Source: Verrucomicrobiota bacterium (lineage in GTDB: Bacteria; Verrucomicrobiota; Verrucomicrobiia; Opitutales; UBA2995). Taken from it: 7,997 bases of DNA. Below the pieces are notes generated by a model, which saw nothing but the letters and a program-made list of their open reading frames with translations, did not search any database and was not told where the DNA came from. The stretch lies in the NCBI GenBank assembly GCA_027297085.1, contig JAPUIL010000807.1, positions 1 to 7,997 on the forward strand, given 5' to 3'. Position numbers and translations under genes: made by a program. Positions 1-7,997 of this stretch are shown piece by piece (within the stretch, counting starts at the first letter, position 1; each line of letters starts with the position of its first letter).

Positions 1-17
1 TGCTCTTTAACGTTCAT
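1..17 (-). CDS. Start of an unidentified minus-strand gene (runs off the window)
   Basis: On the minus strand an ATG at 17-15 reads MNVKE before the window ends. It is preceded by a purine-rich ribosome binding site (AGGAAAAAGGGGG on the minus strand, about 10 nt from the ATG). A perfect dyad lies 40 bp upstream (57-85), where a promoter and operator would be expected. That arrangement is typical of a self-repressing regulator gene, but too little protein is visible to name a family. Start and binding site are seen; the regulator role is a guess. Confidence 0.35.
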
Positions 18-56
18 GTCTGAAATTCCCCCTTTTTCCTAAAGTCGCCTTCATTC

Positions 57-85
57 ATGTAACACTATAGGTAATAGTGTTACAT
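57..85. promoter_or_regulatory. Perfect 12-5-12 inverted repeat, candidate operator or recombinase site
   Basis: The left arm ATGTAACACTAT (57-68) and right arm ATAGTGTTACAT (74-85) are exact reverse complements around the spacer AGGTA. On the minus strand a possible promoter overlaps it: TTGCGA (100-95) and TATTAC (76-71) with an 18-bp gap, upstream of the gene starting at 17. A dimeric repressor bound here would cover the -10 element. The size also fits the core site of a tyrosine recombinase (two 11-13 bp arms and a short spacer). The central 27 bp match the dyad at 105-131, read on the other strand, at 19 of 27 positions. The dyad is certain; its function is not. Confidence 0.6.
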
Positions 86-87
86 CG

Positions 88-131
88 GCCTAACTCGCAA
101 ATTCTGACACAGAATACCCTATAGTGTATCA
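88..131 (+). repeat. Left copy of a 44-bp direct repeat containing a 27-bp dyad
   Basis: This stretch matches 7686-7729 in the same orientation with two mismatches in 44 bp, including 35 identical bases in a row (93-127). Its right part (105-131) is a dyad with ends TGACACA and TGTATCA, imperfect by one base here and perfect in the right copy. A weaker match continues leftward to about position 72, inside the 57-85 dyad, after a one-base gap. The repeat lies between the operator-like dyad and the 3' end of an rcnA-like fragment. Confidence 0.85.
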
Positions 132-158
132 ATAGCTGTACAGACCTTGCCATCCGTG

Positions 159-332
159 TCAGGCCATGTATGCGGATATGAGCACAAGCACGGCGCACGA
201 GATGTAAGGAGCGCGGCGCATCACTTCGCCGAACCCTTTGAATTTGCGCTCTGCATGGCGAACGCTCCCTGCAGCAAGCAGCCCCACGCTGACCATCGTC
301 AGGGCAAGCCCAAAACTGTCTAGGATAGCAAA
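159..332 (-). pseudogene. C-terminal fragment of an RcnA/NicO-type nickel-cobalt exporter
   Basis: Read on the minus strand, this open stretch of 57 codons ends at a TGA (161-159) and is closed upstream by an in-frame TAG at 335-333, with no start codon near its beginning. The protein contains SFGLALTMVSVGLLAAG, then a basic linker RHAERKFKGFGEVM, then RRAPYISCAVLVLISAYM. This matches the last two membrane helices of E. coli RcnA as I remember it (SIGLALTLVTVGV..., KRAPYFSSLLIGLVGVYMG). RcnA is an inner-membrane Ni/Co efflux protein of about 270 residues, so roughly 80% is missing. Without the N-terminal metal-entry helices and His-rich loop it cannot work. The matching N-terminus at 7580 is on the other strand, so the two are not one gene split by a simple insertion. 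Confidence 0.7.
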
Positions 333-344
333 CTAATCCCTGGA

Positions 345-818
345 CTAATTAAGTTCTTGGTGTCCAACATGAGATGTAATTTTAATTTTGCTAATATTCG
401 ATCGATTCACGGATATCCGTTCAGGAACGAAGATGGTCCGATGTCGATGCCCAAGATAGCGGCTAATATAGTGGCGATGGCGAATATATTGAATCAAGGA
501 ACTTATTAATTCTTCTTTCTTGTCAAAGACTTCGACATGGTCATGGCTCCAAAAAGGTACTCGGGTTGTGTTTATTCGTTTCAGACGCAAAGAAAGAAGA
601 GTAAAGGCTTCCTTTTGTTTAGCGTCCGGGGCTTCCACGCGAAATTTGTCTGACTCATTTATGAGAATAAACTTTAGATCTCCTTCCCCCTTTTCTTTAT
701 CAAAAACTTCAGGCGAATTTTGTGAACTGTCTCTAACTGCATCTGAGTTTTCAACCAATGCTGGAAGTGTGCTACATCCAACACTGGTTAGCAGTACAGC
801 TAGAATAAGTAATTTCAT
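345..818 (-). CDS. Small putative lipoprotein, unknown function
   Basis: The 157-residue protein begins with a short lipoprotein signal peptide: MKLL, a hydrophobic run, and a lipobox-like SVGC with the acceptor at Cys15. The serine at the -3 position is acceptable but not ideal. After it come an acidic, low-complexity stretch (about residues 20-60) and a basic C-terminal half rich in His and Arg (HRHYISRYLGHRHR near residues 113-126). I recognise no domain. The ATG has no clear Shine-Dalgarno sequence. The gene diverges from the His-rich membrane protein at 896 across 77 bp, and its stop lies only 12 bp from the rcnA relic. The DNA is AT-rich compared with the relic and with the czc genes, which suggests separate acquisition. 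It could be periplasmic or outer-membrane anchored; a link to metal handling is only suggested by position and histidines. Confidence 0.6.
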   Translation of the reverse strand: MKLLILAVLLTSVGCSTLPALVENSDAVRDSSQNSPEVFDKEKGEGDLKFILINESDKFRVEAPDAKQKEAFTLLSLRLKRINTTRVPFWSHDHVEVFDKKEELISSLIQYIRHRHYISRYLGHRHRTIFVPERISVNRSNISKIKITSHVGHQELN

Positions 819-895
819 AGGAATAATTATCTATAGATTAAGCGAGACGAAGTGGAGAAAAATGGTTGTAAAATTTAAATTGCTTTACTTTAGAA

Positions 896-1318
896 ATGGA
901 GATTTATGTTCCAGCAATGTTTCTCCGGCCCATCATCATTGCATTAAGCTTTGCTGTTATTCTGCTTTCGGCAGTCTTGCACAGTGATTTTGAAGCAGCT
1001 GGATGGATGATCGATCATGAACATGGACATTCTCATCATGAAAACACGCAAACAGATGATTATCCTTTTGTTGATGGCGAACATGAGCCCGTAGTTGCCC
1101 GTCAATTGGATGAAGCGGGTCTAATTTCCATTCCAATATTACTGGTACTCGCGGTAATTCCTCTTCTTGGCCTGTTCGAATGGTGTAGTATTAAATTTAG
1201 GAAACAGGTATTTAAATACCGCCCAAGGCCACACAAGGCAGAAAACGCCTATCTCAAAATTTGGCAGTTTGTAAGGCGTTGTGCGCCTGAGTCGACAGCT
1301 CCACCAGCATTGAACTGA
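896..1318 (+). CDS. Two-helix membrane protein with His-rich periplasmic loop
   Basis: This 140-residue protein has TM1 at about residues 8-29, a 45-residue loop, TM2 at about 76-95, and a basic tail (FRKQVFKYRPRPHK and onward). By the positive-inside rule the loop faces the periplasm. The loop carries HSDFEAAGWMIDHEHGHSHH followed by acidic residues and a further GEHE, a typical soft metal-ligand cluster for Zn, Ni or Co. It precedes czcC by about 115 bp on the same strand. Small His-bearing proteins such as CzcI or CnrX occupy similar places in Cupriavidus operons, but I see no sequence match to them, so any such role is analogy. The start could instead be Met8 (position 917), just before TM1; a GGAG at 898-901 is too far from it to decide. 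I do not recognise the family. Confidence 0.75.
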   Translation: MEIYVPAMFLRPIIIALSFAVILLSAVLHSDFEAAGWMIDHEHGHSHHENTQTDDYPFVDGEHEPVVARQLDEAGLISIPILLVLAVIPLLGLFEWCSIKFRKQVFKYRPRPHKAENAYLKIWQFVRRCAPESTAPPALN

Positions 1319-1319
1319 G

Positions 1320-1345
1320 CTGATTCGCTCTTTGAGAGCGGTCAG
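1320..1345 (+). other. Hairpin in the czcC upstream region
   Basis: CTGA (1320-1323) pairs with TCAG (1342-1345), and inside it CGCTCT (1326-1331) pairs with AGAGCG (1335-1340) around the loop TTG. It starts two bases after the stop codon of the His-rich protein gene. No run of T follows, so it is not a standard intrinsic terminator. It could protect an mRNA end or slow readthrough into czcC. Structure is seen in the DNA; function is unknown. Confidence 0.35.
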
Positions 1346-1433
1346 AAATGTAATTGAGAATCATCATGCCGCGCTATGCGTAGCTGATTTTTAAATGTCC
1401 TTTTTTGGACCTGTAAACTCAACGCTCTGTTCA

Positions 1434-2696
1434 ATGTTAAAACGCCGAAATTTCCTATCTTATTTGTCCCTTTTGGGGGTTCTTACCGGACCCGCTTTGC
1501 AAGCGACTGCTCCACTTACTCTTTCAGAAGCGCTAGCCATAGCACTTCAAAAAAATCCAACTCTACAAGTGCATAAATTTGGTGCCAGGATGGCTGAAGC
1601 TCGTATCTTGCAAGCGGGCATCAAACCTAATCCAAATCTCTCCGTGGAGTTCGAAAACTTCCTCGGAACCGGAGATTTATCGGGTGTAAAAAGCCTCGAG
1701 ACAACGTTGCAACTCAGCCAGGTAATCGATCTCGCTGGTTCACGGGCTAAAAGGGTCGAGACTGCAAAAGCTTCATTGGATGTTGCCGATGCGGACTATG
1801 AGAATCAACGAATTGAGGTGTTCTCACAAGTTGCTCGCAGGTTTACCGAAAGCGAGGCTGCAGAGCATCGATTGGAGACAGCTCGGAGTGCCCGTGAGCT
1901 TAGTGAAAAAATCGTTGATTCTGTTCGTGCCAGGGTCGAAGCCGACCAAACGACGCCCATTGAATTGAATAAGGCTCGTGTAGCTCTGGCGCTCTCGCAG
2001 GTGGATGAAGAGCATGCCGAGCACGAACTTGCGGCCAAACGACAATCACTGGCAGCCGCGTTAGGTGAGGTTGAACCGAACTTTGGCGAGATCAGCGGTG
2101 ATTTGATGACCTTGCCCACTGTTCCTGATTATTCCTCATTGTTCGAACGTTTGGAGAAAAGTCCGGTCCTTTCACGTTACACGGTCGAGGCACGTTGGCG
2201 TGAGGCTCAGATCCGGCTTGAACAAAGCCTGCGACGCTCCAGACCTCTATTGAGCGGTGGACTTCGCCGAGTGGAAGCAACAGATGATTTCAGTTTGGTG
2301 GCCAGAGTTTCTTTGCCGTTTCAGGTGCACGATCAAACACAAGGCAAAGTTCTTGAATCTCGCGAACGTCGCGCCCGGGTGGATGCTCTGTTCAAAGCCA
2401 CACGCCTGGAAATGATTTCCACTCTTTTTGCTGTGTATCAGGAAATGATACATGTCCGCACTGTGTTCACTCAATTAAGGGGCGAAATTATTCCTCTTGC
2501 TGAGGAAATCTATGAGCTAACCGAACAAGGTTATCTGAAAGGTCGTTACTCACTCCTTGAGATGCAAGACGCCCAACGCTCACTCATCGAGCTTCGTAAG
2601 CAGATCGTAGGCAACGCAGAGGCATTCCATATTTACGTTATCGAAATCGAGCGGCTACTCGGAACCCCTCTGATGGGGGATATTCCACGCAACTAA
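1434..2696 (+). CDS. czcC: CzcC-type outer-membrane efflux factor (TolC family)
   Basis: This is the outer-membrane channel of a tripartite metal efflux pump; it would dock with CzcB/CzcA and carry cations out of the cell. With this start the protein opens with a classical signal peptide (MLKRRNFLSYLSLLGVLTG, cleavage probable after ALQA), followed by LTLSEALAIALQKNPTL, the usual first helix of an outer-membrane efflux protein repeat. Two such repeats follow (about residues 30-215 and 230-415 counted from this Met), rich in Ala/Glu/Arg heptad-like helices. There is no lipobox, so it is not lipidated. The frame opens further upstream at the ATG at 1395, adding 13 residues that would spoil the signal peptide; neither start has a Shine-Dalgarno site. 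It is the first gene of the pump operon, 26 bp before czcB. Family assignment is firm; metal specificity comes from czcA. Confidence 0.9.
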   Translation: MLKRRNFLSYLSLLGVLTGPALQATAPLTLSEALAIALQKNPTLQVHKFGARMAEARILQAGIKPNPNLSVEFENFLGTGDLSGVKSLETTLQLSQVIDLAGSRAKRVETAKASLDVADADYENQRIEVFSQVARRFTESEAAEHRLETARSARELSEKIVDSVRARVEADQTTPIELNKARVALALSQVDEEHAEHELAAKRQSLAAALGEVEPNFGEISGDLMTLPTVPDYSSLFERLEKSPVLSRYTVEARWREAQIRLEQSLRRSRPLLSGGLRRVEATDDFSLVARVSLPFQVHDQTQGKVLESRERRARVDALFKATRLEMISTLFAVYQEMIHVRTVFTQLRGEIIPLAEEIYELTEQGYLKGRYSLLEMQDAQRSLIELRKQIVGNAEAFHIYVIEIERLLGTPLMGDIPRN

Positions 2697-2722
2697 TTTT
2701 TTTTATTTAATCTGAAACTTCC

Positions 2723-3991
2723 ATGAAATTAAGACTTCCACTTACTATTCTCGCGGTTCTCGCCCTTGGCGGCGCAGCGGCCTTTTTTATAAATCGAACC
2801 CATCCCATGCACTACGAAGTCCCGGGTGCCGGGCATGGCGCGGTTGAAGAACCTGAAGAAGTAGTCAAAGGGCTCCACAATGGCAGAATCCTCACGGATG
2901 GAGATTTTACCTTGGAATTGGCTATTTATGAGGAGGATGTGCCTCCCGAATTCCGTGCATGGTTCAGCCAAAGTGGTAGCTCCATTTCTCCCGAAGAAGT
3001 GGAACTAAGAGTTAAGCTAAGCCGTCCGGGAAACAAGGTGGATACGTTCGCCTTCACTCCGGTGGAAGATTATGCACTTGGAGATTTGGAGGTGGGACAA
3101 CCGCATTCTTTCAGCTACGAGATTGTAGCGAATTATGCCGGACGTACTCACCGTTGGTCATTCGATGCTCCGGAAATGCAAACGGTCATTGAGACAAATG
3201 CCGCTCAAGTCGCTGGCATGGAGGTCGCTACCGCTGGCCCTGCCACACTTGGAGAATCGCTAACTGTTTACGGGCAGGTAAAATTTAATGAGAACAACCT
3301 CGCCCGTGCGGAACCTCGTTTCGGTGGCATGATCCTGGAGGCCCGCAAATTGATGGGCGACCCGGTAACAGCAGGGGAAGTGGTTGCTCTTGTCGAAACG
3401 AATAAGACGCTCATCACGATCGAAGTGAAGGCGCCCATTGATGGAGTGGTTGTAGAACGCAATGCGACTGCGGGGGAAACCTTATCAGACGGAGCTTCGC
3501 TATACACCATAGCGAACTATTCCGAAGTATGGATCGAACTCAATATCCCAAAACGCGATCAGGCCCGAGTTAGGCTTGGGCAGAGCGTGCTCATTCACGC
3601 GGATGATGGGGGTGAAGCCGTGGTCGGCGAGATTTCCTGGATTTCGCCCATCACCCATGTTGAGTCTCAGACGGTCCCCGCCCGTGTTGTACTCTCCAAT
3701 CCCGAAGGCCGCTGGCGGCCAGGTTTGTTCATCAAAGCTGAGATTGCCCTTGGAGAAACGGTTGTAGACGTGGCCGTGAATGAGTCAGGGATACAAAGCC
3801 TCTTCGATTTTACCGTTGTTTTTTCCCAACATGGTGACCTTTACCAAGCTCGACCTTTGGAACTGGGTCGTAGAGACGGCGGGTTTGTCGAGGTATTGAA
3901 GGGCCTCGAAGCCGGCGAACGCTATGTGGTTGAAAACAGCTTTCTAGTAAAAGCAGACATCGGTAAATCCGGAGCATCGCATGACCATTAA
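2723..3991 (+). CDS. czcB: CzcB-type periplasmic adaptor (membrane fusion protein)
   Basis: This adaptor links the RND pump to the outer-membrane channel. It has an N-terminal membrane anchor (residues 5-24) and a beta-rich domain with GLHNGRILTDGDFTLELAIY (50-69), as in CzcB proteins that carry an extra N-terminal periplasmic domain. A split biotinyl-lipoyl-like barrel follows: GQVKFNE...EPRFGGMI (184-203), then VKAPIDGVVVERNATAGETL (235-254). After that come a beta-barrel domain with YSEVWIELNIPKRD (266-279) and a membrane-proximal domain ending near LVKADIGKSG. Only about 30 residues lie between the barrel halves, so the long alpha-helical hairpin seen in AcrA-like adaptors is absent or tiny. 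His28, His30 and His38 follow the anchor, and the tail ends in SHDH, possible metal ligands. No clear Shine-Dalgarno site precedes the ATG. The stop is 18 bp before the PII gene. Confidence 0.92.
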   Translation: MKLRLPLTILAVLALGGAAAFFINRTHPMHYEVPGAGHGAVEEPEEVVKGLHNGRILTDGDFTLELAIYEEDVPPEFRAWFSQSGSSISPEEVELRVKLSRPGNKVDTFAFTPVEDYALGDLEVGQPHSFSYEIVANYAGRTHRWSFDAPEMQTVIETNAAQVAGMEVATAGPATLGESLTVYGQVKFNENNLARAEPRFGGMILEARKLMGDPVTAGEVVALVETNKTLITIEVKAPIDGVVVERNATAGETLSDGASLYTIANYSEVWIELNIPKRDQARVRLGQSVLIHADDGGEAVVGEISWISPITHVESQTVPARVVLSNPEGRWRPGLFIKAEIALGETVVDVAVNESGIQSLFDFTVVFSQHGDLYQARPLELGRRDGGFVEVLKGLEAGERYVVENSFLVKADIGKSGASHDH

Positions 3992-4009
3992 ACATAGGAG
4001 ATCAATTCA

Positions 4010-4351
4010 ATGAACGAGATAACCGCGATCATACAGCCACACACGCTTTCCAAAGTCATGCATGCCTTACGTGAACTTCCCAGCTTTCCTGGAGTTACTC
4101 TGCTCGATGCCCATGGCCAAGGTCATGGGCTGGGTGAAGGGGGTGCATTTCGACCAACTGAGGATAGTTTCGCTTTCCATAAGAAAACGCTTCTCCTGAT
4201 TACCTGTGAAGCGAACCTGACGGAAGAAATTGTCAGAGCCATCGTCCGTACGGCCCACACAGGTAATAAAGGAGACGGTATTATCACGGTTAAGGATGTG
4301 AGAAGAACAATTCGTATTCGTACGGGTGAACCTGGTGAACAAGGTCTCTAA
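4010..4351 (+). CDS. PII-family signalling protein of the metal-efflux type (PII-NG-like)
   Basis: This is a 113-residue ferredoxin-like PII protein. It shows EITAIIQPHTLSKVMHAL at the start, the B-loop TGNKGDG (residues 84-90) that holds ATP/ADP phosphates in PII proteins, and the C-terminal RRTIRIRTGE (98-107). The T-loop is aberrant: aligned to E. coli GlnB from memory, Gln39 (2-oxoglutarate/Mg ligand) becomes Gly40, the uridylylated Tyr51 becomes Asp52, and Lys90 of the B-loop becomes Ile91. The loop instead contains GQGHGLGEGG. A divergent PII group (PII-NG) encoded beside Czc/Cus metal pumps has been described, and this gene fits it. It has the best ribosome binding site of the operon (AGGAG at 3996-4000, 9 nt spacing), so it is probably well translated. 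It likely forms a trimer that senses nucleotides or metal and acts on the pump. The target is unknown. Confidence 0.88.
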   Translation: MNEITAIIQPHTLSKVMHALRELPSFPGVTLLDAHGQGHGLGEGGAFRPTEDSFAFHKKTLLLITCEANLTEEIVRAIVRTAHTGNKGDGIITVKDVRRTIRIRTGEPGEQGL

Positions 4352-7558
<3,207 letters not shown>

Positions 7559-7579
7559 TAACTTTGGAGAAAAAATACC

Positions 7580-7705
7580 ATGACACCTTTCAATGAATTA
7601 ATTCAACAAGGGTCGGCTCATGCCTGGCTTTTTATTCCTTCGGCAATCCTTCTTGGAGCGCTTCATGGGATAACAGTGATAGGAAGCCTGACTCGCAAAT
7701 TCTGA
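7580..7705 (+). pseudogene. N-terminal fragment of an RcnA-type nickel-cobalt exporter, cut by the right repeat
   Basis: The fragment starts 21 bp after czcA with a GGAG ribosome binding site (7566-7569). The first 30 residues, MTPFNELIQQ, then GSAHAWLFIP, then SAILLGALHG, closely match the N-terminus of E. coli RcnA from memory (MTEFTTLLQQG..WFFIPSAILLGALHG). RcnA continues LEPGHSK, the conserved metal-entry motif. Here the match stops dead after the ggg codon at 7667-7669 and the frame runs 11 codons into the repeat before a TGA (7703-7705). The rest of the transporter is missing. It is the fifth gene of the operon, so the pump genes and an RcnA exporter were once co-transcribed. The product would be a 41-residue peptide with no function. 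The C-terminal relic at 159-332 may come from the same gene or another copy. Confidence 0.8.
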
Positions 7706-7729
7706 CACAGAATACCCTATAGTGTGTCA
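7686..7729 (+). repeat. Right copy of the 44-bp direct repeat, with a perfect 7-bp-arm dyad
   Basis: This copy matches 88-131 with two mismatches (7690 and 7726). The dyad at 7703-7729 has exact arms TGACACA and TGTGTCA around a 13-base centre containing CCCTATAG. Weaker similarity to the left copy extends back to about 7671, right where the RcnA reading frame loses homology. The change at 7726 relative to 128 makes the arms perfect here, so if the site is bound by a protein, this copy has not decayed. It separates the rcnA fragment from the hydrolase fragment. Confidence 0.85.
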
Positions 7730-7761
7730 GCGCCGGAAACGGAGAGGTGAGGGTTTTTCAG

Positions 7762-7890
7762 CTACTGGTGTTCCTCCATCCAAAGCAAAAGTTCCTTATC
7801 GAAAGCGGCTGCTTCCTCGTAATGTGGCCAATGACCGCTCCTTTCGAACACCCGGAAGGTCAGGTCACGAAACATCGGTCTGATGGGATC
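7762..7890 (-). pseudogene. C-terminal fragment of an alpha/beta hydrolase
   Basis: On the minus strand 42 codons and a TAG (7764-7762) encode DPIRPMF, then RDLTFRVFERSGHWPHYEE, then AAAFDKELLLWMEEHQ. The block FERSGHWPHYEE followed by a phenylalanine and a terminal helix is the usual end of alpha/beta-fold hydrolases (esterases, proline iminopeptidase-like enzymes); the His of SGHWP would be the catalytic histidine, and the Asp of DP could be the catalytic acid. The frame stays open to 7914, but those last codons overlap the opposite-strand coding sequence and look unrelated. The N-terminal 80% or so, including the nucleophile elbow, is absent. The stop codon lies about 30 bp from the right repeat. 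The specific substrate cannot be told. Confidence 0.65.
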
Positions 7891-7891
7891 C

Positions 7892-7997
7892 CATGAAGAC
7901 GGCGGCAACCGCGACTATGCGGGCTGGAAGGTGGTTGGCTACCCGGGTCCTCGGCATCAAGCGGGCGGATATACGCCCGGTCAGATGGTGGGAGAAG
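7892..7997 (+). CDS. Fragment of a gluconate 2-dehydrogenase subunit 3-like protein (C-terminal part)
   Basis: The plus-strand frame starting near 7892 reads HEDGGNRDYAGWKVVGYPG, then PRHQAGGYTPGQMVGE, and leaves the window. The GGNRD..GWK..GYPG block is the conserved C-terminal signature of the gluconate 2-dehydrogenase subunit 3 family, small proteins that accompany GMC flavoprotein dehydrogenases in the periplasm. The frame is open further upstream to about 7877, but there it overlaps the hydrolase fragment on the other strand and no start or N-terminal domain is present. It is therefore a truncated 5' end of unknown extent, or a product of DNA joining at the GGATCC at 7886-7891. The far end is outside the window. 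The family call rests on this single motif block. Confidence 0.55.

Noticed and set aside
829..838. Palindrome ATCTATAGAT between the divergent lipoprotein and His-rich protein genes
   Set aside because: It shares CTATAG with the 27-bp dyads, but only six bases and without the outer TG/CA arms, so it is not a supported operator.
520..987. Plus-strand open frame of 155 codons
   Set aside because: It lies opposite the lipoprotein gene and then overlaps the His-rich protein gene in another frame. Its protein has no signal, domain or membrane pattern.
1373..1392. Small GCTA-TGCG-TAGC hairpin followed by TGATTTTT
   Set aside because: A four-base-pair stem is too weak for a terminator call, and such motifs arise often by chance.
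2697..2704. Run of eight T after czcC, possible terminator
   Set aside because: The only nearby hairpin (CCCC...GGGG around 2668-2681) is about 17 nt upstream of the T-run and short. A terminator here would cut czcC from czcB, against the operon layout.
7893..7997. Alternative plus-strand frame starting with ATG at 7893 (MKTAATATMR...)
   Set aside because: The neighbouring frame gives the conserved GGNRD..GWK..GYPG block, which is far more convincing than this featureless peptide.

Overview
The window is a heavy-metal resistance locus. Its core is a five-gene, same-strand cluster in the order czcC (outer-membrane factor), czcB (periplasmic adaptor), a PII-family signalling gene, czcA (RND proton/metal antiporter), and the first 30 or so codons of an rcnA/NicO-type nickel-cobalt exporter. 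A small two-helix membrane protein with a His-rich loop lies just upstream on the same strand. The organism is Gram-negative. By the look of the proteins (the PII gene inside a czc operon, weak Shine-Dalgarno sites, a gluconate 2-dehydrogenase subunit 3 fragment nearby) I would guess Verrucomicrobiota (Opitutae-like) or a relative. That is inference, with no marker gene to confirm it.

Layout. Positions 1-131 hold the first codons of a minus-strand gene with a good ribosome binding site, preceded by a perfect 12-5-12 dyad and a second related dyad. Positions 159-332 (minus) are the C-terminal end of an RcnA-like exporter, cut off upstream. Positions 345-818 (minus) encode a small unrecognised lipoprotein in noticeably AT-rich DNA. 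Positions 896-1318 (+) encode the His-rich membrane protein, and 1434-7558 (+) the czcC-czcB-PII-czcA operon. Position 7580 starts an RcnA-like N-terminus that is cut at codon 30. Positions 7686-7729 repeat the sequence at 88-131 in direct orientation. Beyond this are the C-terminal end of an alpha/beta hydrolase (minus) and the C-terminal part of a gluconate 2-dehydrogenase subunit 3-like protein (+), which meet at a GGATCC palindrome.

How the genes work together. CzcA, CzcB and CzcC would form a trans-envelope pump exporting divalent cations, most likely Co/Zn/Ni, because the TM4 motif of CzcA has the DFG-x3-DGA-x4-EN form of that class. The PII protein keeps the nucleotide-binding B-loop but has lost the glutamine used for 2-oxoglutarate binding and the uridylylated tyrosine. 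This fits the divergent 'PII-NG' group known from metal-efflux operons, and suggests a nucleotide- or metal-linked control role. The His-rich protein could bind metal in the periplasm. The operon once continued, or was meant to continue, into an RcnA exporter.

The most unusual part is the boundary structure. A 44-bp direct repeat built around a 27-bp dyad brackets the roughly 7.6 kb module, and both edges carry broken pieces of rcnA-like genes on opposite strands. This suggests recombination at, or transfer together with, a repeated dyad. The dyads could be repressor operators or recombinase sites, and the sequence alone does not settle which.
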